DNA of 5,467 bases from Bacteroidales bacterium UBA1628 (GTDB lineage Bacteria; Bacteroidota; Bacteroidia; Bacteroidales; UBA932): the NCBI GenBank assembly GCA_002321335.1, contig DCMG01000172.1:1-5467 (forward strand). Direction: 5' to 3'. A program made the position numbers and the translations under genes. The notes beneath the pieces were generated by a model. The model did not search any database and had not been told where the DNA came from. It saw only the letters and a program-made list of their open reading frames with translations. This document shows, in pieces, positions 1-5,467 of this stretch; position 1 is the first letter of the stretch, and every line of letters begins with the position of its first letter.

Positions 1-371
1 CCAGCGAGGAATGGCCTGTCGAATATCTTGAAGAAGCAGGAGTCGGTGATGATGTGCTTGGCTTCCACCTTGCTTCCTTCCTCATCAATGATGAAATTCT
101 GATTGTTAAATACGCCAGAGAATCTTGTTGCCTCAAGAACACCTGGAACCTCGGCCTTGAATCCCGGAGCCACAGCCCCGCTGACCTGCCCGAAATCCTT
201 GTCTTCGCCTTGGCGAGCTACACCCGTGCGGATCTTGTAGATTCTGTCAACATCCTGATAGGCATTGTCATACGACAGTTCAAAGCACACTTTCGCAATC
301 AAGATGATGGCAATCGCCATTCCCACTCCCAAGGACAGAACCTTGATTATCAAATCACTTACTCTTCTCAT
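1..371 (-). CDS. FtsX/MacB-type ABC transporter permease, N-terminal part (truncated by window edge)
   Basis: Reading the minus strand from the ATG at 371-369 gives 123 codons, open to the window edge. The protein starts MRRVSDLIIKVLSLGVGMAI. It has a basic N-terminus, one hydrophobic segment at about residues 8-28, then a periplasmic stretch with the motif ELSYDNAYQDVDRIYKI (31-47). This matches the start of a MacB-type periplasmic core domain; the complete permease upstream has the equivalent NTDSFQKNADRIYVI. The rest, with the FtsX domains, should lie beyond position 1. The start is well fixed: an in-frame TAG lies 12 nt upstream with no other ATG, GTG or TTG between. The N-terminus is about 8 residues shorter than in the neighbouring permease. 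It is the second of two tandem paralogous permeases, 166 bp after the first. Its leader contains a G8 tract. Family assignment is firm; substrate is unknown, and integrity of the missing part cannot be judged. Confidence 0.88.
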   Translation of the reverse strand, partial: MRRVSDLIIKVLSLGVGMAIAIILIAKVCFELSYDNAYQDVDRIYKIRTGVARQGEDKDFGQVSGAVAPGFKAEVPGVLEATRFSGVFNNQNFIIDEEGSKVEAKHIITDSCFFKIFDRPFLA

Positions 372-376
372 ACTTA

Positions 377-384
377 CCCCCCCC
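377..384 (-). promoter_or_regulatory. G8 homopolymer at the ribosome-binding position of the second permease
   Basis: On the coding strand a run of eight G sits 5 nt (TAAGT) before the ATG at 371-369, where a Shine-Dalgarno site would lie. A GGGGG run could pair with the anti-Shine-Dalgarno CCUCC using one G-U wobble. The leader also carries CCTCC (387-391 on the minus strand), only three bases before the tract, which could pair with it and hide it. Seen: the tract and its position. Inferred: a ribosome-binding role and possible length variation. Confidence 0.5.
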
Positions 385-423
385 TATGGAGGTTAATTAT
401 TTCTTAATATTTTTATTACCACA

Positions 424-448
424 GGTCACTTCGACAAGCTCAGTGACC
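424..448 (+). repeat. Hairpin repeat copy A (constant loop, variable stem)
   Basis: Arms GGTCACT (424-430) and AGTGACC (442-448) enclose the 11-nt loop TCGACAAGCTC, giving a perfect 7-bp stem. It lies in the gap between the two permease genes, in opposite orientation to copies B and C. It is one of six copies in the window that share the loop. Confidence 0.85.
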
Positions 449-470
449 GACACATAATATCTCGGCTTGT

Positions 471-494
471 GGCCCCTGAGCCTGCCGAAGGGCC
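471..494 (-). repeat. Hairpin repeat copy B (loop subtype TCGGCAGGCTC)
   Basis: On the minus strand, arm GGCCCT, loop TCGGCAGGCTC and arm AGGGGCC form a 6-bp stem with one bulged G. The loop differs from copy A by two A-to-G changes. It lies between copies A and C in the gap between the permeases. Confidence 0.8.
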
Positions 495-501
495 GAACCA
501 T

Positions 502-535
502 GGTTGGTGAGCTTGTCGAACCACAGTGACCGAAG
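502..535 (-). repeat. Hairpin repeat copy C, with flank, next to the permease stop codon
   Basis: On the minus strand TGGT (520-523) and ACCA (505-508) enclose the loop TCGACAAGCTC, a 4-bp stem. The copy extends towards the permease stop with CGGTCACTG, the same bases that form part of copy A's stem. This makes the region 3' of the permease stop (538-540) strongly self-complementary. The flank starts within a few bases of that stop. Confidence 0.75.
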
Positions 536-537
536 TG

Positions 538-2877
538 TTACTCCTTTTTCAGTTCGATGGCCGGGTTGGTGCGGGCGGCGCGGATGGCCTGCCAGAGGAC
601 GGCCAGGACGGCAATCACAGCGGTGAACAGGCCGGCAAGGGCGAAAATCCACCAGTGGAGACCGATGCGGTAGGAATAGCCGTTCAGCCAGGTGTGCATC
701 AGGTACCAGGCCACAGGCACAGCGATGACGAACGCCACACCGATCATCTTCATGAACTCGGCCACCAAGCCCCACAGAACCGTGTTGTAATCAGCGCCAT
801 AGACCTTCTTCAGGGAGACGGTCCTGCGCTCCTGCTGCATATAGTACGAACTCATCGCCACAAGGCCGAGAGCCGAAACCAGCAACGAAAGGATTGTGAA
901 TATGACCATGATCTCCAGCACCCTTCTCTCGGAAGCAAACACAGTCTTGATGTCATCCTCAACATAGGAAGCATCGAAAATCTTGTCAGGATACATCTCA
1001 TCGATGACAGCCTTTACCCTTGCGAACGCCTCTTTGTGATCCGGCGTGGTCTTCACAAGAATAGTCCACGGCCACTTTTGGGCAGGATATTCATCATACT
1101 GGTAGATCAACGCAGGATGCTGTTCCTCCAGCAACGGCTTGAGCTTGAAATCATAGTAGATTCCGCCGATCTGCATCGTGCTGTTGGACTTGGACGTGAA
1201 CTCCGTGGCGTTTTCGTCTATTTCGAGAACCCCATAGGCATATTCATTAAGCCAATAGCAGTCCGGGGTGTGGTTGTCCTGTTTCTTTCTGATGCCAAGA
1301 ATATTGAAATAGGCGCTGTCGCCCTGAACCATCTGGAACGAGGCCTCTCTTCCGCTTTCGGTGGACATCGTCCAATTGTTGGTTCCGAACATCGGGTAGC
1401 CATTGCCAAGACCGACAGCCTCAACACAGCTTTCCGCATTAAGTTTGTTGATGAGCGGGGTCAAATCGCCCGCCCGGCCATATTCATTGCTTATAGTGAT
1501 CTGATCCTCGGTGTTATAGCCCACCGGAGCGGTGATCATCGAGCGGATCTGCAAGTACATCGTGAAAGCCGTCACGAGCATCACCACAGTGATGACATTC
1601 TGGATGACAATGATGACCTTGCTGTAAAGGGTCTTGGTCTTGAGCCTGAGCGTTCCTCGGACAATCTCGATCGGCTCTGCCTTCTGGATGATGAGGGCAG
1701 GCACGATGCCGGCAACGACACCGACCAAAACAGTGAACAGGACGCAGACAAGCACGCTCACCACAGAGACCGCCTTGAAGATCGAGATGTCATAGTTCAG
1801 CACCTTGGAAGCCGCTGGGGAAATGGCCTCGCCAAGCAGGATGGCGATGACCATAGCGGCCGCGCAGATGATGGTGCTCTCGACAATCATCTTCATGAAT
1901 ATGCCGCCTTTCGTCGCCCCGATGAGCCTTCTGGTGGCCATCTCCTTGGCACGGAAGCCGGAAAGCGCCGTGGTCATGTTCACATAGTTCAGAATCGCGA
2001 ACAGAAGCAGCAGGAAGCACATTCCGGCAAGCAGCATCACGGTCGTCTTGTTGCCAAGACGCAGACTGTCATTATAGTCCTCATTGCCGTCAGACAGGAA
2101 ATAGACATTACGTAAAGGAATGATTCTCACATCATTATCACCTCCACCGTAGTCTGACATATATCTCCAGAAATTCTCCCGGCACCATTTAAGAATATCA
2201 TCGTGTCTGGCCGGAAGATCGGCATTCGGATAAGCCATCACAAAGCAAGTGGAAGATCCGGCGTTGGACATCCGCTCGTCGTTCGCCTTATTGGTGATCG
2301 TCATGATCTCTCCGCGGAGGAATATGTCGCACGGCCTGATGATGGAGTTCTCAATGTCCTTGAACACACCTGAGACTGTCAGGTTGCTTACCGTCGAGTC
2401 AGCGCCGTCGAAACGGATCTCACGTCCAACCGGATCCCTGTCTCCAAACTGAGCCTTGGCGAAAGACTCACTGATCAAGATACCGCTTATCGAGGCCTTC
2501 CACTCTCTATAGTCACCTTCCACAAGAGGGAAACTGAACATATCGAAAAACGATGAGTCAGCGTAAGATGTCCTGGCGTTCACGGTGTTGCCATCGATCT
2601 TGTACTCCTGCAATCCGTTGCTGGAATATGAAGCCGCCTTCTCAATCTCCGGAAAGTTAGCCTTCATGTGGCGGGACAACCAGTAAGCGGACGAAAGGGT
2701 CTCTTTCTGAGCGATGACATAGATCCTGTCGGCGTTCTTTTGGAACGAGTCTGTGTTCAGCTGGCTGGTTACATACACAGCCAGAAGCAGGACAAACGCC
2801 ATCGAGAGACTGAGTCCCAGCAGGTTTACAGCGCTGTAAAGTTTGTTGCGCTTCAAGAAGTTAATGAAACTGTTCAT
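538..2877 (-). CDS. FtsX/MacB-type ABC transporter permease, full length (779 aa)
   Basis: This is the inner-membrane permease of the export system, expected to couple ATP hydrolysis by the neighbouring ATPase to motion of its periplasmic domains. It has the two-module layout usual for Bacteroidetes FtsX-family permeases: a membrane helix at about 15-37, a MacB-type periplasmic domain (about 40-270), and helices at about 276-300, 326-350 and 370-397. A helix at 420-442 follows, then a second periplasmic domain (about 445-650) and helices at 655-677, 707-727 and 742-765. Cytoplasmic coupling motifs appear in both modules: FRAKEMATRRLIGATKG (308-324) and QQERRTVSLKKVYGAD (681-696). It ends NPAIELKKE, as the family often does. 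The ATG at 2877-2875 puts a short basic segment before the first helix, as expected. It follows the ATPase by 175 bp, a gap filled by a large palindromic element and a short hairpin. Substrate is unknown; the family includes macrolide, peptide and lipoprotein transporters. Confidence 0.95.
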   Translation of the reverse strand: MNSFINFLKRNKLYSAVNLLGLSLSMAFVLLLAVYVTSQLNTDSFQKNADRIYVIAQKETLSSAYWLSRHMKANFPEIEKAASYSSNGLQEYKIDGNTVNARTSYADSSFFDMFSFPLVEGDYREWKASISGILISESFAKAQFGDRDPVGREIRFDGADSTVSNLTVSGVFKDIENSIIRPCDIFLRGEIMTITNKANDERMSNAGSSTCFVMAYPNADLPARHDDILKWCRENFWRYMSDYGGGDNDVRIIPLRNVYFLSDGNEDYNDSLRLGNKTTVMLLAGMCFLLLLFAILNYVNMTTALSGFRAKEMATRRLIGATKGGIFMKMIVESTIICAAAMVIAILLGEAISPAASKVLNYDISIFKAVSVVSVLVCVLFTVLVGVVAGIVPALIIQKAEPIEIVRGTLRLKTKTLYSKVIIVIQNVITVVMLVTAFTMYLQIRSMITAPVGYNTEDQITISNEYGRAGDLTPLINKLNAESCVEAVGLGNGYPMFGTNNWTMSTESGREASFQMVQGDSAYFNILGIRKKQDNHTPDCYWLNEYAYGVLEIDENATEFTSKSNSTMQIGGIYYDFKLKPLLEEQHPALIYQYDEYPAQKWPWTILVKTTPDHKEAFARVKAVIDEMYPDKIFDASYVEDDIKTVFASERRVLEIMVIFTILSLLVSALGLVAMSSYYMQQERRTVSLKKVYGADYNTVLWGLVAEFMKMIGVAFVIAVPVAWYLMHTWLNGYSYRIGLHWWIFALAGLFTAVIAVLAVLWQAIRAARTNPAIELKKE

Positions 2878-2888
2878 ATTCCGTTCAC

Positions 2889-2903
2889 GGCCTCGTGGAG
2901 GCC
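2889..2903 (-). promoter_or_regulatory. GC-rich hairpin just upstream of the permease start
   Basis: On the coding strand GGCCTC and GAGGCC enclose the loop CAC, a perfect 6-bp stem ending 11 nt before the permease ATG. A stable stem here would lie at the edge of the ribosome footprint and could reduce translation initiation. No U-tract follows, so an intrinsic terminator is unlikely. The structure is seen directly; the role is inferred. Confidence 0.5.
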
Positions 2904-2927
2904 AACCGTTTGTAATTCAATATATTC

Positions 2928-3050
2928 ATAAATCTTAAACGTGAGGGCCGGTGCTTATGGGTATGTAATTACACTATCTACTGTCAAGTCCGTAGAGGCG
3001 ATTCGTCAGCTACCGCCTTGTAATTGCCGGCCCTCACGAAAAAGATTTAT
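2928..3050 (-). repeat. 123-bp palindromic element with terminal inverted repeats and internal hairpins
   Basis: The ends form a long interrupted palindrome. ATAAATCTT (2928-2936) pairs with AAGATTTAT (3042-3050), followed by a symmetric AAA/AAA internal loop. CGTGAGGGCCGG (2940-2951) then pairs with CCGGCCCTCACG (3027-3038). Inside, AATTACA (2967-2973) pairs with TGTAATT (3019-3025), separated from the outer stem by one base on one side and 15 on the other. This inner stem closes on two directly abutting hairpins: CTAC/GTAG (2978-2981 with 2992-2995) and AGGCG/CGCCT (2996-3000 with 3014-3018). The result is a three-way-junction fold available to either DNA strand or the transcript. It starts 2 nt after the ATPase stop codon and ends about 50 nt before the permease ATG. 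It has no coding capacity and no clear target-site duplication. It may be a small non-autonomous mobile element or a structured intercistronic RNA. The pairing is certain; its identity is unknown to me. Confidence 0.8.
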
Positions 3051-3052
3051 TG

Positions 3053-3733
3053 CTAAAGCTCGTTCTTGACGTCGGAGACAATCTGGCCATCGAAGAGGTC
3101 GATTGTGCGCTGGGCAATTGCTGCGTCTCTCTGGGAGTGGGTCACCATCACGATTGTCGTACCCTCCTTGTTGAGCTCACTGAGGAGATCCATAACCTCC
3201 TTACCGTTCTTGGAGTCCAGATTACCTGTAGGCTCATCGGCGAGGATCAGCTTCGGACCGGCGACTACGGCACGGGCGATGGCAACTCTCTGCTGCTGAC
3301 CACCGGAAAGCTGCTGAGGGAAGTGCTGCGCCCTGTGGCTGATAGCCATTCTCTTCATGATCTCAGTGACTTTCTGCTTGCGCTCGGCCGCGGAGATGTT
3401 CAGGTAACGGAGTGGGAGTTCGATGTTCTCGTAGACGTTCAGCTCATCGATCAGGTTGAAGCTCTGGAACACGAATCCGATGTTGCCCTTGCGGAACTTT
3501 GTGCGCTCCTTCTCCTTGAGCTGGCTTACTTCCGTTCCGAGAAGTTCGTAGGAGCCTCCGGTAGGGTTGTCAAGAAGGCCTAGGATGTTCAGCAGAGTTG
3601 ACTTGCCGCAACCAGAAGGACCCATAATGGCGACGAATTCACCATCAGCGATTTCGAATGAAACCCCATTGAGGGCTGTTGTCTCGATTTCTTCAGTTCT
3701 GAAGACCTTTGAGAGATTTGTAACTTTAATCAT
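3053..3733 (-). CDS. ABC transporter ATP-binding protein, LolD/MacB type (226 aa)
   Basis: This is the cytoplasmic ATPase of the exporter, a stand-alone nucleotide-binding domain of normal length for the LolD/FtsE/MacB-N group. All motifs are intact: Walker A GPSGCGKST (38-46), Q-loop Q90 in GFVFQSFNLI, signature LSGGQQQR (142-149), Walker B LILADEP with catalytic E167, D-loop NLD (171-173), and switch histidine H199 in VMVTHS. The segment FQSFNLIDELNVYENIELPL is typical of this group. The ATG at 3733-3731 gives the standard MIKVTNLSKVF start; the leader before it is A/T-rich with no clear Shine-Dalgarno site. The gene lies 208 bp after the fusion-protein gene, a gap with three hairpin repeats, and ends with TAG 2 nt before the 123-bp palindromic element. 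As the only ATPase in the window it may serve both permeases, which is an inference from gene order. Confidence 0.96.
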   Translation of the reverse strand: MIKVTNLSKVFRTEEIETTALNGVSFEIADGEFVAIMGPSGCGKSTLLNILGLLDNPTGGSYELLGTEVSQLKEKERTKFRKGNIGFVFQSFNLIDELNVYENIELPLRYLNISAAERKQKVTEIMKRMAISHRAQHFPQQLSGGQQQRVAIARAVVAGPKLILADEPTGNLDSKNGKEVMDLLSELNKEGTTIVMVTHSQRDAAIAQRTIDLFDGQIVSDVKNEL

Positions 3734-3793
3734 GGCTTTAAGATTTTTTATTTGTTATTGTTTATATTCTTGTATTATTATTTGCTTTGGCGG

Positions 3794-3839
3794 CCCTTCG
3801 ACCCTTCGACAAGCTCAGGGACCGCAAGCTCAGGGACCG
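3794..3839 (+). repeat. Hairpin repeat copy D with nested tandem duplications
   Basis: A 4-bp stem, CCCT (3802-3805) with AGGG (3817-3820), encloses the loop TCGACAAGCTC. Parts of the unit are repeated in direct tandem on both sides: CCCTTCGA at 3794-3801 and 3802-3809, and CAAGCTCAGGGACCG at 3810-3824 and 3825-3839. It lies in the gap between the fusion-protein and ATPase genes. Confidence 0.85.
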
Positions 3840-3876
3840 CAGTGAAAGTTTTAAGCAAATTATGAATTCCGGTGGT

Positions 3877-3895
3877 TGCTGAGCCTGCCGAAGCA
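3877..3895 (-). repeat. Hairpin repeat copy E (loop subtype TCGGCAGGCTC)
   Basis: Arms TGCT (3877-3880) and AGCA (3892-3895) flank the loop, which reads TCGGCAGGCTC on the minus strand, as in copy B. The stem is 4 bp. It has the opposite orientation to copies D and F on either side. Confidence 0.75.
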
Positions 3896-3913
3896 TCTGT
3901 CGTTTCAACGTTC

Positions 3914-3940
3914 CGGTCATTTCGACAAGCTCAATGACCG
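3914..3940 (+). repeat. Hairpin repeat copy F, directly after the fusion-protein stop codon
   Basis: Arms CGGTCATT (3914-3921) and AATGACCG (3933-3940) form a perfect 8-bp stem around the loop TCGACAAGCTC. Compared with copy A the arms differ at one pair (C-G in A, T-A here) and pairing is kept. In the transcript the hairpin begins one base after the TGA stop (3942-3944) of the fusion-protein gene. Confidence 0.85.
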
Positions 3941-3941
3941 A

Positions 3942-5198
3942 TCAGAAGACAAGCACATCGCTGTCACCGTAGTTGTCGTAGGAAGAGGTGATGACCTTCT
4001 CGCCAGGTTCCAGGCCTTCGAGAACCTCGTAGAACTGAGGGTTCTGGCGACCGATACGGATCTCGCGCTTGACAGCCTTGCCGCCATCCTTGGTGACAAC
4101 ATAGATCCATTTGCCACCGGTCTTCTGGTAGAATGTTCCGCGAGGGATGAGGACAGCCTGCTCCGGCTGACCGAGCTGAAGGTTCAGGTAATATGTCTGG
4201 CCGGTCCTGATGTTGTCTGGCTGCTGGCCCTCGAACTTAAAGTCCGCCTGGAACTTGCCGTCACGCACCTCTGGATAGACCTTACGCACCTGTGCGTCAT
4301 ATTTCTCGCTCTGACGCTCGAATGTGGCGTCAAGCCCTGGAACCACGCGGTCGATGTAGTGCTCATCTATCTTAGCCTCAATCTTGTAGCTTCCTTCGGA
4401 GTTGATCTGGCCGATCTTTGTGCCGGCCCCGATGTACTGACCAAGGTTGGCGTCCAGAAGTCCGAGGACTCCATCGATCGGAGCCTTGATCGTCAGGCTT
4501 TCCTTACGACGACGGATCAGCTGCATGTTCATCTTCATGTTGTCCAGACTTTCGCGGAGACTCAGAAGCTGGGTAGAGCGGTAGAGACTGTCCTGCTCCA
4601 TACTTTTGAGGGTAAGGTCAAGGTTCTGCTGTGAGAGTTCGTAATCTTCCTCGGCCTTGAGGTAATCCTCTTTGGAGATTAGTTTCTCTTTGTAGAGCTG
4701 CTGATTCTGCTCGAACGCTCTCCTGTTGCGCTTCGCCTCAGAGGCGTAACGTAGCCTGTTCTGCTCGTGGGAAAGTTTCTGCTGCTCCATCGAGATCATC
4801 GTGTTACGCAGGATGTTCTCCTTTTCGGCAAGCTCAGCCTCAGCGTTAAGTATCTGAAGGTCAAGATTGTCGTTTGAGAGTACCAGAATCGGCTCGCCGG
4901 CCTTCACGGTGGATCCTTCCTCCACGATGATCTTCTGGACGGTGCCGCCTTCAAGCGGGCTGATCTGGATTGTGACCATCGGTTGCACCTGACCGCTTAC
5001 ACGAATATAGTCGTTGAACTGTCCGTCAGCGACTTCGCTGACCGTGATCGTGTCCTTGTCAACCCTGAGGGTCTTGGAATTGTCTCTGAACACAAGGTAG
5101 AGCACGAAGACTACCACGATGGCTCCAAGCCAGTAAGGCATTGCCTTTTTTGTGAAGGCTGATCTCCAGCCTTTCTTTTTCTCGATTATCTTGTCCAT
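3942..5198 (-). CDS. HlyD/MacA-type periplasmic membrane fusion protein (418 aa)
   Basis: This protein links the inner-membrane ABC permease to the outer-membrane duct. The N-terminus is basic and cytoplasmic (KKK at 7-9), followed by one membrane anchor at about 22-37. The first half of the lipoyl domain is near 76-107 (VEEGSTVKAGEPILVL). A long helical hairpin rich in E, Q, K and L spans about 115-232. The second lipoyl half carries IKAPIDGVLG (237-246). A beta-barrel region follows (about 270-345), then a membrane-proximal domain ending GLEPGEKVITS (395-405). This layout and length are normal for MacA-like adaptors. It has a membrane anchor, not a lipoprotein signal, because no lipobox cysteine is present. 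The ATG at 5198-5196 fits the anchor topology; the next Met (residue 20) would remove the basic segment. The upstream region is A-rich without a clear Shine-Dalgarno site, as is common in Bacteroidetes. The gene begins 92 bp after the TolC-like gene and is probably cotranscribed with it. Confidence 0.95.
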   Translation of the reverse strand: MDKIIEKKKGWRSAFTKKAMPYWLGAIVVVFVLYLVFRDNSKTLRVDKDTITVSEVADGQFNDYIRVSGQVQPMVTIQISPLEGGTVQKIIVEEGSTVKAGEPILVLSNDNLDLQILNAEAELAEKENILRNTMISMEQQKLSHEQNRLRYASEAKRNRRAFEQNQQLYKEKLISKEDYLKAEEDYELSQQNLDLTLKSMEQDSLYRSTQLLSLRESLDNMKMNMQLIRRRKESLTIKAPIDGVLGLLDANLGQYIGAGTKIGQINSEGSYKIEAKIDEHYIDRVVPGLDATFERQSEKYDAQVRKVYPEVRDGKFQADFKFEGQQPDNIRTGQTYYLNLQLGQPEQAVLIPRGTFYQKTGGKWIYVVTKDGGKAVKREIRIGRQNPQFYEVLEGLEPGEKVITSSYDNYGDSDVLVF

Positions 5199-5290
5199 AA
5201 TGTTTGATTTTTTCGTTGATTGTACTTCATTTCGCGACCTGACGAACCTTTATATTCATTCAAAGTCAATCAAATGCCGCGCGATCATAT

Positions 5291-5467
5291 TCATTGATTA
5301 ATATAGTCCACTCCGTTGTAGTAGTTGACCACGCTGCGCTTGATGAAGTAGGTCAGGAGCGAGTTGAGCCGTTGGGCGTTCGCCTCAAGGTAGTTGTTCG
5401 AGGCGGTCTGGAACTCGATCGGAGAGATGAGCCCCTGCTCCAACTTTTTCATATTCAATGAATATGC
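5291..5467 (-). CDS. TolC-type outer-membrane efflux protein, C-terminal part (truncated by window edge)
   Basis: The minus strand is open from the window edge to the TGA at 5291-5293, giving the last 58 residues. The segment KKLEQGLISPIEFQTASNNYLEA matches the typical TolC-family pattern near the end of the second helical repeat, in which a gly-leu-ile-ser turn is followed by a long helix. The helix continues with QRLNSLLTYFIKRSVVNYYNG and the protein ends shortly after in GVDYINQ. In the complete system this trimeric protein would form the outer-membrane and periplasmic channel that docks to the fusion protein encoded next. Only the C-terminus is visible, so total length, signal peptide and the gene's start cannot be assessed. 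The family call rests on this motif pattern plus the gene order TolC, fusion protein, ATPase, permease. Confidence 0.85.
   Translation of the reverse strand, partial: AYSLNMKKLEQGLISPIEFQTASNNYLEANAQRLNSLLTYFIKRSVVNYYNGVDYINQ

Noticed and set aside
54..407. A 117-codon open frame on the plus strand at the left edge
   Set aside because: The minus strand here encodes the N-terminus of a permease with a good start and family motif; the plus-strand frame has no recognisable features.
526..2115. A 529-codon open frame on the plus strand opposite the permease gene
   Set aside because: It lies wholly antisense to a clear permease, has a composition rich in H, D, R and E with no recognisable domain or membrane pattern, and its start falls at the repeat-bearing gap. 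It is best explained as a codon-bias shadow.
2928..3050. Interpretation of the palindromic element as an integron attC site or an intrinsic terminator
   Set aside because: No GTTRRRY/RYYYAAC core ends are present, and no gene-cassette context exists. The downstream sequence on the coding strand (TTTAAGATTT) lacks the uninterrupted U-run of a terminator.
3050..3583. A 177-codon open frame on the plus strand opposite the ATPase gene
   Set aside because: Antisense to an ATPase with every ABC motif intact; no independent support.
3876..4634. A 252-codon open frame on the plus strand starting in the repeat cluster
   Set aside because: It is antisense to the fusion-protein gene, and its first residues (MLSLPKHLS, then FDKLNDR) are just translated hairpin repeats, a known kind of false gene.
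5199..5290. Possible Bacteroidetes-type promoter (TAnnTTTG) in the gap before the fusion-protein gene
   Set aside because: TTTG and TATAAA-like strings are present but no TAnnTTTG box with a properly spaced upstream TTG element was found, so no promoter is called.
5450..5466. Inverted repeat CATATTCA / TGAATATG around a single A, with CATATTCA again at 5286-5293
   Set aside because: It lies inside the TolC-like coding sequence (residues YSLNMK), is short and A/T-rich, and the second occurrence is only a half-site, so chance is a sufficient explanation.

Overview
The window is a stretch of bacterial chromosome with every recognisable gene on the minus strand. Read in transcription order (right to left), it holds the 3' end of a TolC-type outer-membrane efflux protein (5291-5467, cut by the window edge), a HlyD/MacA-type membrane fusion protein (3942-5198), a LolD/MacB-type ABC ATPase (3053-3733), a full-length FtsX/MacB-type permease (538-2877), and the N-terminus of a second permease of the same family (1-371, cut by the other edge). 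This order, the roughly 780-residue two-module permease, the short A/T-rich leaders without clear Shine-Dalgarno sites, and the protein style all suggest a Bacteroidetes (probably Bacteroidales) genome. The species cannot be fixed from the sequence alone.

Together the genes encode a tripartite ABC export system. The ATPase powers inner-membrane permeases that work by mechanotransmission (MacB/LolCDE type). The fusion protein bridges the periplasm, and the TolC-like protein forms the outer-membrane duct. The substrate cannot be read from the sequence; peptides, lipids, toxic compounds or envelope components are all possible for this family.

The coding content is ordinary for Bacteroidetes. 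The unusual content lies in the gaps between the genes. The gaps at 372-537 and 3734-3941 each hold three copies of a small hairpin repeat. Its 11-nt loop (TCGRCARGCTC) is constant, while the stems differ between copies but stay self-complementary. The gap at 2878-3052 holds a different structure, 2928-3050: a 123-bp element with long terminal inverted repeats. Its interior can fold into a further stem and two abutting hairpins, which makes a branched cruciform or RNA. A short GC-rich hairpin follows it just before the permease start. The second permease is preceded by a run of eight G where its ribosome binding site should be. The 92-bp gap 5199-5290 shows no comparable structure.

No tRNA, rRNA, CRISPR array, insertion-sequence ORF or integrase was seen. 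Long plus-strand reading frames opposite the permease and the fusion protein are judged to be antisense shadows.
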